A stretch of DNA of 25,436 nucleotides. It comes from Haplomitrium mnioides. Its lineage: Eukaryota > Marchantiophyta > Haplomitriopsida > Calobryales. The stretch lies in the NCBI GenBank assembly GCA_049999725.1, contig JBNGIS010016854.1, positions 33,531-58,966 of the forward strand, written 5' to 3'. Below, in pieces: positions 1 to 7,670 of this stretch. Each line of letters opens with the position of its first letter. The stretch's first letter is position 1. A model generated the notes under the pieces. It saw only the letters and a program-made list of their open reading frames with translations. It searched no databases and was not told the origin of the DNA. The translations under genes and the position numbers were made by a program.

Positions 1-568
1 CAAATTACTCCTACAGAAAACTATCGATTTCTTGAATCACTAGTTCTTCTCTCACTCCCTCCACACTTCCTACTTTTTTTGTTCTAACCCTCAATCACCC
101 ATCTCAACTTTCTTCCCTTTCTTTTTTCTTCTTCCCTAACTATAATTCACCCAACAAAAAGAACTTTTCACTATATCGAGATTTTGATGCCTATCTCTTG
201 ACTTCACTACTTTGCTAATAGTAGGTGACATACGGGAGGTAAGAAAGCTCAAAAGACCAAATCCAAATGAGCAAGAACTTATAGTGAACTCTAATAGAGT
301 TCTCCAACAAAATGCAAATAAGCCAATAAAAGCCAAGAAAAACCACAACAAGATAACTTTAAGAGAGTTATGCAACTCCAGGCCCAAGCTAAGGCGAGTA
401 GTGCAAGCAAAAGCTAAGCAACCAAAGAACCTAAGTGATTCGAGAGGAACTCTAGAATGGGGAGTGGGGCTAGAAAGCCCTTCTTTTATACAAGAGAAGA
501 CGATGTCATTTGTAAAAGAACTCAAGGACCAAATCCAAATGAGTAAGTACTCATAGTAAACTCTAATA
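1..568 (-). repeat. Left part of an LTR-like repeat, copy 1, interrupted by a copia insertion
   Basis: This stretch matches 19301-19867 with roughly 90% identity by eye, in the same orientation. The repeat resumes at 6217 on the far side of the copia element. Inside it a ~272-bp unit is tandemly duplicated: the block ACCAAATCCAAATGAG starts at 256 and again at 528. The strand is inferred from copy 2, where a chromodomain and a purine tract lie next to it on the minus strand, as expected for the 3' LTR of a minus-strand Ty3/gypsy chromovirus. The outer edge lies before the window start or is not visible. A 129-codon minus-strand frame (136-525) is also open in copy 2, but its changes look neutral, so I do not call it a gene. 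Confidence 0.65.
564..568. repeat. Target site duplication, left copy (TAATA)
   Basis: Five bases directly before the copia 5' LTR read TAATA, and the five bases directly after the 3' LTR (6212-6216) read TAATG. The uninterrupted paralogue has TAACA at the matching place (19863-19867). Five bases is the usual duplication length for plant copia elements, so one change in one copy is consistent with an old insertion. Confidence 0.8.
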
Positions 569-853
569 TATTATAATATATGTAGTAAGATAATTAAGCT
601 AATATAGCATTAGTACTTAACCTATGATTAGATTATATGATTAGGATTAGGGTTAGTGCTAATCCTATATGATTAGCGTATCAACTTATAATCCTGTTAC
701 TTTTGTACACACACATGATTATGTGATATATATGAGATTGTGAGATTGAGGAGAGAGAAGAGAAGGAGAAGAAGATTTGATGCTTGATTACACATTGTTG
801 TTTACACATTCTTCATTTGGATTGGCATGAGCTAATGGGCTTAACATTCAACA
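569..853 (+). repeat. Copia 5' LTR, 285 bp
   Basis: It aligns end to end with 5941-6211. Both start TATTATA and end CATTCAACA. The canonical TG start may have mutated to TA in both, or the family may use TA. The 5' copy is 14 bp longer because GTTGTTTACACATT at 797-810 is a local duplication of the preceding TACACATT context. A purine-rich GAGGAGAGAGAAGAG block lies in the second half. The 3' boundary is confirmed by the PBS-like sequence that follows. Confidence 0.9.
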
Positions 854-863
854 TGTTATGAGC
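854..863 (+). promoter_or_regulatory. Degenerate primer binding site (initiator-Met tRNA type)
   Basis: TGTTATGAGC follows the LTR end directly. The plant copia PBS, complementary to the 3' end of initiator tRNA-Met, is TGGTATCAGAGC. The match needs one substitution and a 2-base deletion. Position and partial match support the call; priming would now be impaired. Confidence 0.6.
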
Positions 864-2009
864 ACTTTAGCTGATTTTCACATTTTTCAAAATTTTTTTA
901 ATAATTTTTCAAAATTTTTCTCTTTAAAAAAAAATAAAACAAAAGCAAGTATTTTTCAAGTTTGATTTCTCAAATACTACATATATACTATTTTATTTTT
1001 CTTTTCTCATTTTCCACTGCTCAGAGTTTTCAAATTCTTAAACTCCAATATTTTATAATTTTATATTATATTATATTGTTGAAGAAGATTACTTGAAGAG
1101 CAGAAGCAAATTTTCCAAATTTTGAAGAAACCAGGGACAATTAGTGTCATCTGGGGGAGGAATCAAGGTCGCTCTCAACCAACAAGAATCACAACGTTTT
1201 ATCAAGAATCGAAGGAATCGTCAAGCATATTCCATTTTTCTGTTTTTTCCAGATTCTTTACCATTCTCGAAAAATTTTGGATCAAACTGATCAGGAGGTT
1301 GTGCGCAATCGAATTCTGAACACACAGCAATTCGAATCAAACGATTCCATCACGGATCAAGGATGCAATACTCAGATTTCAAACGACTGAAATCTTGAGT
1401 AGAATTCATACATGAAGAGGAAGCACTTCGTATTGGTGATATATCGGTGTTTCAACACTGATTGAACTTTTTTCAAAGGGTATTCAAGGTGTGGAAGTAG
1501 TGATATATCACTATTTTGACTCTGAGAAAGTTTCAAAGTTCGACATTGGCGAAAGTTTGAAGTTTAAATTCTCTAAAAGTTCGACCCGCGAGGAAGTCTA
1601 TTCGGTGGTGAAATAGTCAGAAATCGCTGTTTCGACACTGTTTTTTGAAAATTCGAAAGGGCGCGAACGAAGAGATTTCAAAATTTTGAAGCATATTTAT
1701 TGAAGCGGCGACTTATCATTGTTTCGGCAAAAGTTCGAACTTGATCATTTGGTAAAATTTGAAAGTTTGAATCTATTTTTCATATATTGGATAAGTGTTT
1801 TATCATTGTTTCGCATTTACTGTATTCTATTTGAAGAGCTTCTTGAAAGATACAAAGACGATTTGTTTCTATTTCGGCGAGTTTATATTATTTTATTGAA
1901 ACAGACTGATACCCTTAGTGATTATATCGATACGGAAGAGGATATGAATATACCAAAAACGAACATGATTCAGTATACAAATTCTACACTTCCTCTTGAT
2001 GACATCCAT
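864..2009 (+). other. Copia leader and expected gag region with no recognisable gag
   Basis: About 1.1 kb lies between the PBS and the protease, long enough for a copia gag, but I find no CX2CX4HX4C knuckle and no gag-like frame. It is very AT-rich with poly-A/poly-T runs near 880-1000. It contains related short blocks: TTCAAAG and GTTCGA motifs recur at 1470-1760, and 'gatatatc' occurs near 1439 and 1502. A 123-codon frame at 1719-2090 ends in the protease motif, but its first ~95 codons are a hydrophobic translation of AT-rich DNA that I do not trust. Either gag was replaced or deleted, or it has decayed beyond recognition. Confidence 0.55.
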
Positions 2010-2185
2010 ACCTCTATTATAGACAGTGGCAATACTCATACTATTTTAAAATGCAGGTCCTATTTTACCAAGTTGACGCCCTCACACTAAAAGGTGACCA
2101 CTATTATGGGAAGCAATCAGAATGAAGAAGGAAAAGAACTGGCAACTATCAGATTGCCACAAGGGACTGTCATATATGAGCGCTC
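2010..2185 (+). pseudogene. Copia aspartic protease, degenerate
   Basis: The translation reads IIDSGNTHTIL, with the Asp-Ser-Gly triad starting at base 2022. This matches the retropepsin active site of copia proteases, which frees gag and pol products inside the particle. The frame then hits a stop near 2089. The family-like continuation is picked up in another frame (GSNQNEEGKELATIRLPQGT, about 2105-2165), where a short hydrophobic strand and a polar turn resemble the C-terminal half of copia proteases. A further shift near 2180 leads into the gag-pre-integrase frame. It is therefore broken by at least two lesions. Confidence 0.7.
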
Positions 2186-3609
2186 CAAGTGCAACTAGAA
2201 ACCTAATAAGTTTTCGTGATATACAAGATAATGGGTATCACATATATACCAGCACTTGTAAAAATCAGGAAGTGTTGCATTTATTGAAGCACACTCCTGA
2301 AGGATCTGAAATAAAAGAAACAATTTTTGCGTACCCTCTTGGTTTTTATATTACGCAAATACAAAATTATCATACTCATGTAAAAGCAATCGATCATACT
2401 ACTTTATGGCATAATCGCTTAGGACTTCCGGGCACTACAATGTTTCTTAACGTTCAGAGAGTAACCCGATCCATTCCTCAAAGCAATAAGCCATCTATAA
2501 TTGACAGACCATGTATTCATTGTTCTCAAGGCAAGTTGGCCTTACCTCCAGCGATTTCCAAAATAATTATGGAAATTCCAAAGTTCCTTAAGAGAATACA
2601 CGCATATGTTTGTGGGCTTATTGATCCACCTAGTGGATCCTTTCAGTATTTTTTGGTGATCATCTGTGCTACTACAAAATGGTCCCAAGTATCATTACTA
2701 TCTATCCGTAATCTTGTCTTCCCGAGGATATTGACACACATTACGAAATTTCCAGAAAGTCCAATAAAAGTCCTACGAATTGACAATACAATGGAGTTTA
2801 CATCCAAAACTTTTGATGAATTTTGCATGACTATGGGTATTGAGACCCAATACTTTGTGGCACATGTCCATTTTCAAAATGGAATAGCCGAAAGAGTTAT
2901 ACGCAACATTCAAATGATTGTTAGGCTTATGTTAATATAGACCAATTTATCGGTTTCTGCATGGAGTCATGCAGTACTACATGCTGCATCATTATTCAAA
3001 TATTGACCATCAGCTTTTAGTTCATTATCACCTCACCAACTTGCTTATGGTCAGATACCAAACTTATCCCATTTGCGAGTTTTTGATTTTCAAGTCTTAG
3101 TTCCGATTATAGGACCGAAAAGAACTAAGATAGGACTTGAGAGGCAAAAAGGCATTTATGTGGGATATGACCCACCGTCTATTATATGCTATCTAGAACC
3201 ATCCACAGCTGATTTGTTTCAAGCCAGATTAGCTGATTTCCATTTCTGTAAGGATATATTTCCATCTCTTTTTGAAGATAAAAATTCTTCTTTACTAGAA
3301 AACCTCCAATGGAAGAATATATCTACTATATGGATAGATCAAAGAATAAGGCAAGGTGAGGACAAGGTCAAGAGACTTCTTCACTTGGCTAAAATAGTCG
3401 AACAATTGCCAGATTCTTTTAATGAAATTGCAAACGTAACTAGGTCACATATTCCTGCGGTGAATATTCCTGCAAGAGTTCAGAATATTTCAAAACCAGC
3501 AGTTGATCAAGTAACAAGGCAAAAGAGAGGACGCCCTCTTGGCCCAAAAGACTCTCAACCTAGCAAAACGTTTGGACTAAAAGAACTACATTCTCAGTTG
3601 ATGTCATGA
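2179..3609 (+). pseudogene. Copia integrase (GAG-pre-integrase, catalytic core, C-terminus), broken
   Basis: The enzyme would insert the cDNA into chromosomal DNA. In one frame from 2122, the order is: N-terminal zinc-binding region with WHNRLG (residue 96) and CIHC (131-134); catalytic core with AYVCGLIDPPSG (161-172), LRIDN (218-222) and QNGIAE (252-257); then the C-terminal region with RTKIGLERQKGIYVGYDPP after base 3115, a typical copia block. Two in-frame stops interrupt it (TAG 2938-2940, TGA 3004-3006), but homology continues in the same frame through both. The second and third catalytic acids (D221, E257) are present. The first Asp, expected in the A-D-V-C-G context, is Tyr162. The protein would be truncated and inactive. 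Confidence 0.9.
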
Positions 3610-3815
3610 AAGCATCTTCGTCTACACCATTACTATCTCAACCGACTATTTTCTTATTGGAATTTCTTGATAATCAAGAGATCTCAATCCTCTATATGGA
3701 TATAGGAGTTATATGGTAAAGAGAGTGTGTAGATGTCAATGATCATTTCGCATTCCTTGTTTCATAGACTATATCCGATACATCACCTATTCCTTGATCT
3801 CTCAAAGACGCTATG
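3610..3815 (+). other. Linker between integrase and RT, degenerate
   Basis: Copia pol normally has a poorly conserved linker between the integrase and the RT. Here it holds stops in all frames and no recognisable motif, so I assign it by position only. Confidence 0.5.
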
Positions 3816-4332
3816 GACAATTCTGAGCGGATAGAGTGGAAAAATGCAATTGATTTAGAACTTGATTCCATGATATAGAGGAAGGTATTTGGACCTTTAG
3901 TCCCTATTCCCTTTGATGCTAGTTTAATCGGATATAGGTGGATCTTTGTGAAGAAGCAAAATGAAAAAGGTGAAATTGTCATATATAAAGCACGTCTTGT
4001 AGCCAAAGGCTATATATACACAAGTACTTGGAAGAGACTACAATCTCACATATGCTCCAGTTATGGATGTTATCACATACCGGTTCATAGTAGGCTTTTC
4101 CCCAGGACATGAGCTTATTACACATCAGATGAATGTTGTGACAACATACTTATATGGGCTTCTTGATACCCAAATCTATATGAAAGCTCTCCTAGAGCTT
4201 ATTGCAAGGAATATCTATCATGTTGAGAGAGAGAATGTCATCATAAGAGTAAACCATTTTGCGACCCATCTAGCTCTTTACCATCGACCATCATTACACC
4301 AAGTAGTGGTAGTACTTGGTTTGGACCTATAG
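3816..4332 (+). pseudogene. Copia reverse transcriptase, fingers/palm N-terminal half, broken
   Basis: The frame from 3816 contains the copia RT opening: W-K-N-A-I-D-L-E-L-D-S-M, then Y-R-W-I-F-V-K-K and YKARLVAKG (3980-4010). These are the conserved RWVFxxK and KARLVAKG blocks. A TAG at 3876-3878 interrupts it. Near 4015 the reading moves by one base, after which GRDYNLTYAPVMDVITYR follows, the conserved 'Y-x-P-V' block. The MNVVTTYLYGLLDTQIYMK block continues this frame (4130-4185). Downstream of 4200 similarity fades, and a stop ends the frame at 4330-4332. RT copies the packaged RNA into cDNA; this copy cannot be made intact. Confidence 0.9.
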
Positions 4333-4421
4333 TCCATGAGATACACTCTATGGAGAAAATACCTATTGTCCTCCCTATGCATCAATCCATGCCTCTGGCC
4401 AAGGGTGGATATGCAGTCTAG

Positions 4422-5549
4422 ATTCTTCAATCTATTTATGGACTAAAACAGAGTGGTCGAATATGGTATTATAGATTTCATGAGGAGATGACCGCCATGG
4501 GTTTTCACTTTGATGACATTGCACCAAGTTTATTCATAAAAAATGTCGACAAAGAATTTATAATTGTCGCATTATATATTGATGATATAAACCTTTTTGG
4601 TCACCAATCCTTACTTAAGCAAACTATTTCTATGCTTAAGAAGACTTTTGATATGAAGGATATTGATAGGACCAAGTATTGTTTAGGATTACAATTTGAG
4701 TATCTCGATGATGGTATATTGATGCATCACAGTACTTGTACTAAGAAAATCCTTAAACAATTCAATCTGGATAAATCTAATCCAGTTACATTCCCTATAC
4801 AGGTAAGATCACTAGACACAGACAAAGATATTTTCTGAAAACAGAAAGATATAGAGTCAATCCTTGGATCTGAGATACCATATCTCTCCGCTATATGAGC
4901 TCTTATGTATCTTGCTAATCAAGCACGGCCTGATATTTCATTTGCCATGAACTTGCTTGCAAGACATAGTTCACAACCTACTCTAAGGCATTGGAATGGT
5001 ATCAAGCGTATTTTCAGATACTTACAAGGCACAATTGATATAAGACTCTTTTTCCCAACTAATACTGATCAAATACTTACCGGCTATGCAGATGCGAGAT
5101 ACTTGTCGGATCGTGATGATGCTAAATCCCAAACCGGTTATGTATTCCTATATGACTCTATAGCTATGTCATGGAAAAGTACAAAGCAAACTTTGACTTG
5201 TACATCCTCAAACTATACAGAGATCATTGCTCTTTATGAAGCTAGTAGGGAGGGCATATACCTACAAAGGATGCTTGATCATGTTTATTTACATTGTGGT
5301 CTGCATTGTATATTTGACCCTACTGTTATTTTTGAAGATAACTTAGCATGTGTACAGCAGGTCTCACATGGATTTATTAAAGGAGACCGCATAAAACACA
5401 TTGCTCCAAAGTTTTTCTTCACTCATGAGCAGCTTGATAACACTATTTATGTGCAGGTTATCTCTAGTAAGGAGAATATTGTCGATATATTTACTAAGGC
5501 TTTACCTCCGGCACTACATCAACATTTTTGTCATTTACTTGGTTTATGA
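4422..5549 (+). pseudogene. Copia reverse transcriptase palm/thumb plus RNase H, broken
   Basis: A single frame runs from 4422. SIYGLKQSGRIWY (4431-4469) is the conserved copia RT block, and LYIDDINLFG (about 4573-4602) holds the YxDD catalytic aspartates intact. Two in-frame TGA codons at 4836 and 4896 split the frame. After them come YLANQARPDISFAMN and the RNase H domain, with ADARYLSDRDDAKSQTGY, SWKSTKQTLTCTSSNYTE, IFEDNLACVQ and the C-terminal FTKALPP (about 5491-5511). RNase H removes the RNA strand during cDNA synthesis. The order and spacing are those of full-length copia pol. It ends in TGA at 5547-5549. Confidence 0.93.
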
Positions 5550-5931
5550 AGATTATCGACTTTATTGTCATGACTTCATCAACTACTCTTTTATTATCTT
5601 GTCAACATCATTATTTTTATCTCTGATATATCTTTATATTATATTTTTTGCTCATGTTATCTTTTTCTAAGTATTGTATGATCATTAGTTTCAGATTATC
5701 TATTTGGCCTATAGCCAATTTTCTTATCATTATTTCTTTTTTGGTCACTATATGACTTCTATATCTATCTATAAATGTTTGTTGTACTCTTTCCCTCGTT
5801 GGCATGTGAGAGGGTTTTACAAAGTCAACAACTTTATATTTTATATGGATTTCTTTTGAAGTGCTGGTGGTATTCCATCATAGGTTTCATACATATCTAA
5901 CGTTTGGTTACAACATTCCCTATAATATAAC
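5550..5931 (+). other. Copia 3' untranslated region
   Basis: AT-rich sequence between the pol stop and the polypurine tract. I see no gene in it. Short frames overlapping here are translations of low-complexity T-rich DNA. Confidence 0.7.
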
Positions 5932-5940
5932 AAGGGGGAG
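5932..5940 (+). promoter_or_regulatory. Polypurine tract
   Basis: AAGGGGGAG sits immediately before the 3' LTR. It is the typical plant copia primer for plus-strand cDNA and fixes the LTR start at 5941. Confidence 0.9.
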
Positions 5941-6211
5941 TATTATAGTACTTGTAGTGAGATAATTATGCTAATATAGCATTAGTCCTTAATCTATGAT
6001 TAGATTCTATGATTAGGATTAGGGTTAGTGCTAATTCTACATGATTAGCATATCACTTTATAATCCTATTACTTTTGTACACACACATGATTATGTGATA
6101 TATATGAGATTGTGAGATTGAGGAGAGAGAAGAGAAGGAGAAAAAGATTCGATGTTTGATTACACATTCTTCATTTGGATTGGCATGAGCTAATAGGCTT
6201 AACATTCAACA
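5941..6211 (+). repeat. Copia 3' LTR, 271 bp
   Basis: It matches 569-853 apart from about 18 substitutions and the absence of the 14-bp duplication present in the 5' LTR. It begins directly after the polypurine tract and ends CATTCAACA, followed by the right target duplication TAATG. Confidence 0.92.
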
Positions 6212-6216
6212 TAATG
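6212..6216. repeat. Target site duplication, right copy (TAATG)
   Basis: It is one base different from TAATA at 564-568. After it the interrupted repeat resumes with TAGTTTTTTAGCC, matching TAGTTCTTTTAGCC at 19868. Confidence 0.8.
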
Positions 6217-6447
6217 TAGTTTTTTAGCCAAAAGCTACTCAAGACCCAAGCAAAGACCAAGAGTGCAAGCAAAAGCCAAGTAACCACCAAAGAACCCAAG
6301 TGATTCGAGAGGAACTCCAGAATGAGGAGTGAGGCATAGAAGCCCTTTTATTTATATAAAAGAAGAGGGTGTGAACCCTCTTTCTTCACTTATAAATCAC
6401 TTCTAATTTCAACCCTAAAAGTGGCTCTCTACTAAAAGTGACTTCAA
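6217..6447 (-). repeat. Right part of LTR-like repeat copy 1
   Basis: It continues the alignment with copy 2 (19868-20096). It carries a TATA-like element readable on the minus strand as TATATAAATA (6349-6358) and a perfect 8-bp stem AAGAGGGT/ACCCTCTT with GTGA loop (6363-6382), both conserved in copy 2. Similarity to copy 2 stops near 6447, short of the expected LTR end, so this copy is truncated or overwritten by the next element. Confidence 0.65.
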
Positions 6448-6814
6448 AAGAGCCTCACAATATCATTGGGATGCAGGAATCGAGGCCCTAGCAAGGAGGA
6501 ACGGAGCGCTCACCGGAGGTAATCAGTCAAGAGGAGGAAGGAAGGGCGACCTTGAAAGTGAGGAAGGACTGGGGACCATAGGAGGAGGATCCAAGACGCG
6601 GGGCAGAGATCAAAGAGCGGCAGCGAGAGGAGGGGATGCAGACAAAGAAAGGCCACAACATAAGCTTTCAGACACCGCGCACGAGAAGCACAGATTAAGA
6701 AGAGAACGGAGGGGCCCATGGCCTTTGTAAGCAGTGACTACGCCAAGGATCGGGGGACGCTCCGATATCTCACGAGTTAACAGGTTCTACTAGGGTCTGC
6801 GACCCCTTCCTTTA

Positions 6815-7072
6815 ATGTCGGCGAGCCTTTGTGGAAATGTGGCGTCTTCGAAGGGCTCAAGAAGATTCAACAGAATTGTGGCATCCTCGAAGGGCTCTAG
6901 GAGATTCAGCAGAAACGTGGTGGGCGAGGGGTGTCCCCGGGCGCTATGCGGAAATGTGGCGTTCTCGGAGGGCTCTGGGAGATTTAGTGGAAACGTGGCA
7001 TCCTTGGAGGGTTCTGGGAGATTCAACGGAGTTGTGGCAGACGTCGGAGTGTCCGTGGGCCTTTGCAGAAGT
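6815..7072. repeat. 39-bp tandem array with 117-bp higher-order pattern
   Basis: The GTGG anchor occurs at 6839, 6878, 6917, 6956, 6995 and 7034, and the following block starts at 7073: every step is exactly 39 bp. Two monomer types alternate. Type A reads like CTCGAAGGGCTCNNGGAGATTC (6839, 6878, 6956, 6995). Type B reads like GTGTCCNNGGGCCTTTGC (partial before 6839, then 6917, 7034). The order B-A-A-B-A-A-B gives a 117-bp higher-order repeat. Because 39 is divisible by 3, several frames stay open here on both strands; these are repeat artefacts, not proteins. Confidence 0.85.
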
Positions 7073-7314
7073 GTGGCACTGTGGAGGAGCCCATAGGATT
7101 CCTTGAACTCATGTCAACTTCGGAACCGCAAGTCAAAGGTGGCGGTCCAACTTCCCCGTTGAAAACGAAGTCAAACGGCACTACCTAGGACACGTGGCAC
7201 TCTGGAGGAGCTCATTAGATTCCTCGGACTCAGGTCAACTTTGGAACCACAAGTCAAAGGTGGCAGTCAAACTTCCCCGTTGAAAACGGCATCCGACAGC
7301 GACCACGGAACAAA
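7073..7314. repeat. 121-bp tandem repeat, two copies
   Basis: GTGGCACT begins at 7073 and again at 7194, 121 bp apart. Each copy contains GGATTCCTTGAACTCA-like, GTCAACTTCGGAA-like, AGTCAAAGGTGGC and AACTTCCCCGTTGAAAACG blocks. The unit corresponds to the 148-bp monomer at 15390-16129 lacking about 27 bp (the GTGAGATTCCTCGGAACTG block). It shows that the two distant regions belong to one repeat family. Confidence 0.75.
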
Positions 7315-7478
7315 GTCAACCTCAGAACCCAGGGTCCGAGGGATCCTTAGGACTCACCAATCCGTTGAATTCTTTGGACTTGAGTCAGTGGATCAAGGTC
7401 AATGCAGCGGTCAAGCTTTCGAGTTGAAGACATCGTCGGAGGGCGGTCTGAGAGGAAAAGTCAACGGTGGACCATTGG

Positions 7479-7636
7479 TTCCGCGGGATTTTTGGAACTC
7501 TGTTCTGTAGGGTTCTTGAGGCTCGGTTCCACAAGATTCTTTGGAACTCTATTCCGTGGGGTTCTTCGAACTCGGTTCCGCGGGAATCTTCAGAATCTCA
7601 ATCCGCAAGATTCTTCGAACTCGACTCCGTAGACCT
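7479..7636. repeat. 24/25-bp tandem array
   Basis: Copies start at 7479, 7503, 7527, 7552, 7576, 7601 and about 7625, with steps of 24, 24, 25, 24, 25 and 24 bp. The consensus is close to TTCCGCGGGATTCTTNGAACTC. It is the third array within the same LTR-like region and lies just before the candidate PBS. 7315-7478 between the arrays holds diverged copies of GTCAAC and GGACT blocks without a clear period. Confidence 0.75.
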
Positions 7637-7653
7637 TAAAAATGACCGTTTAC

Positions 7654-7670
7654 TTGGATCTTGCTATGAA
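7654..7670 (+). promoter_or_regulatory. Candidate primer binding site, copy A
   Basis: TTGGATCTTGCTATGAA resembles TTGGTATCAGAGCTATGAA, the common plant PBS for initiator tRNA-Met, with gaps. It lies at the junction between the array-bearing region and the conserved leader. The match is imperfect; the equivalent minus-strand site at 15160-15173 keeps CCAGAGCTA, which strengthens the case. Confidence 0.4.

Larger units (their letters stand above)
569..6211 (+). mobile_element. Ty1/copia LTR retrotransposon, full-length but dead
   Basis: The element has both LTRs, a target site duplication, a PBS, a polypurine tract and a pol region in copia order: protease, integrase, reverse transcriptase, RNase H. 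The integrase before RT order defines Ty1/copia rather than Ty3/gypsy. The reading frame is broken by several stops (2938, 3004, 3876, 4836, 4896) and at least two frameshifts (near 2180 and 4015). No gag domain is recognisable between the PBS and the protease. The two LTRs differ by about 18 substitutions over 271 aligned bases plus one 14-bp indel (my count). That is about 7% divergence, or a few million years at commonly used plant rates. Confidence 0.95.
6448..7653 (+). mobile_element. LTR-like region of the array-bearing Ty3/gypsy family, copy A
   Basis: GC-rich sequence that holds three consecutive tandem arrays (39, 121 and 24 bp) and ends at a PBS-like sequence followed by a leader shared with four other places in the window. 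The same order (array, PBS-like site, leader) occurs on the minus strand at 16900-13539, where gag follows, and at 22635-24907. I infer that this is an LTR. The 5' boundary is not fixed; 6448-6814 has no repeat I can place and no gene. Confidence 0.5.

Noticed and set aside
136-525. A 129-codon minus-strand frame that is also open in copy 2 (19321-19824)
   Set aside because: About 18% of codons differ with ~9% nucleotide difference, close to what neutral change gives. It has no motif and lies in an LTR-like repeat.
212-556. Plus-strand 114-codon frame
   Set aside because: Lysine/asparagine-rich translation of the LTR-like repeat with no motif; the equivalent frame in copy 2 is interrupted.
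620-660. Telomere-like TTAGGGTTAG in the copia LTR
   Set aside because: It is a single imperfect occurrence present in both LTRs (also near 6010-6030) and not an array.
3743-4006. 87-codon minus-strand frame
   Set aside because: It is the opposite strand of the copia RT N-terminal region, which reads clearly on the plus strand.
6200-6450. Endogenous pararetrovirus promoter-like sequence (TATA box with following hairpin)
   Set aside because: No movement protein, coat protein or viral RT sequence adjoins it, and copy 2 adjoins a chromodomain instead.
6815-7106. Overlapping open frames on both strands, 78-93 codons
   Set aside because: They are repeat translations: the 39-bp period is a multiple of three, so stops are absent in several frames at once.
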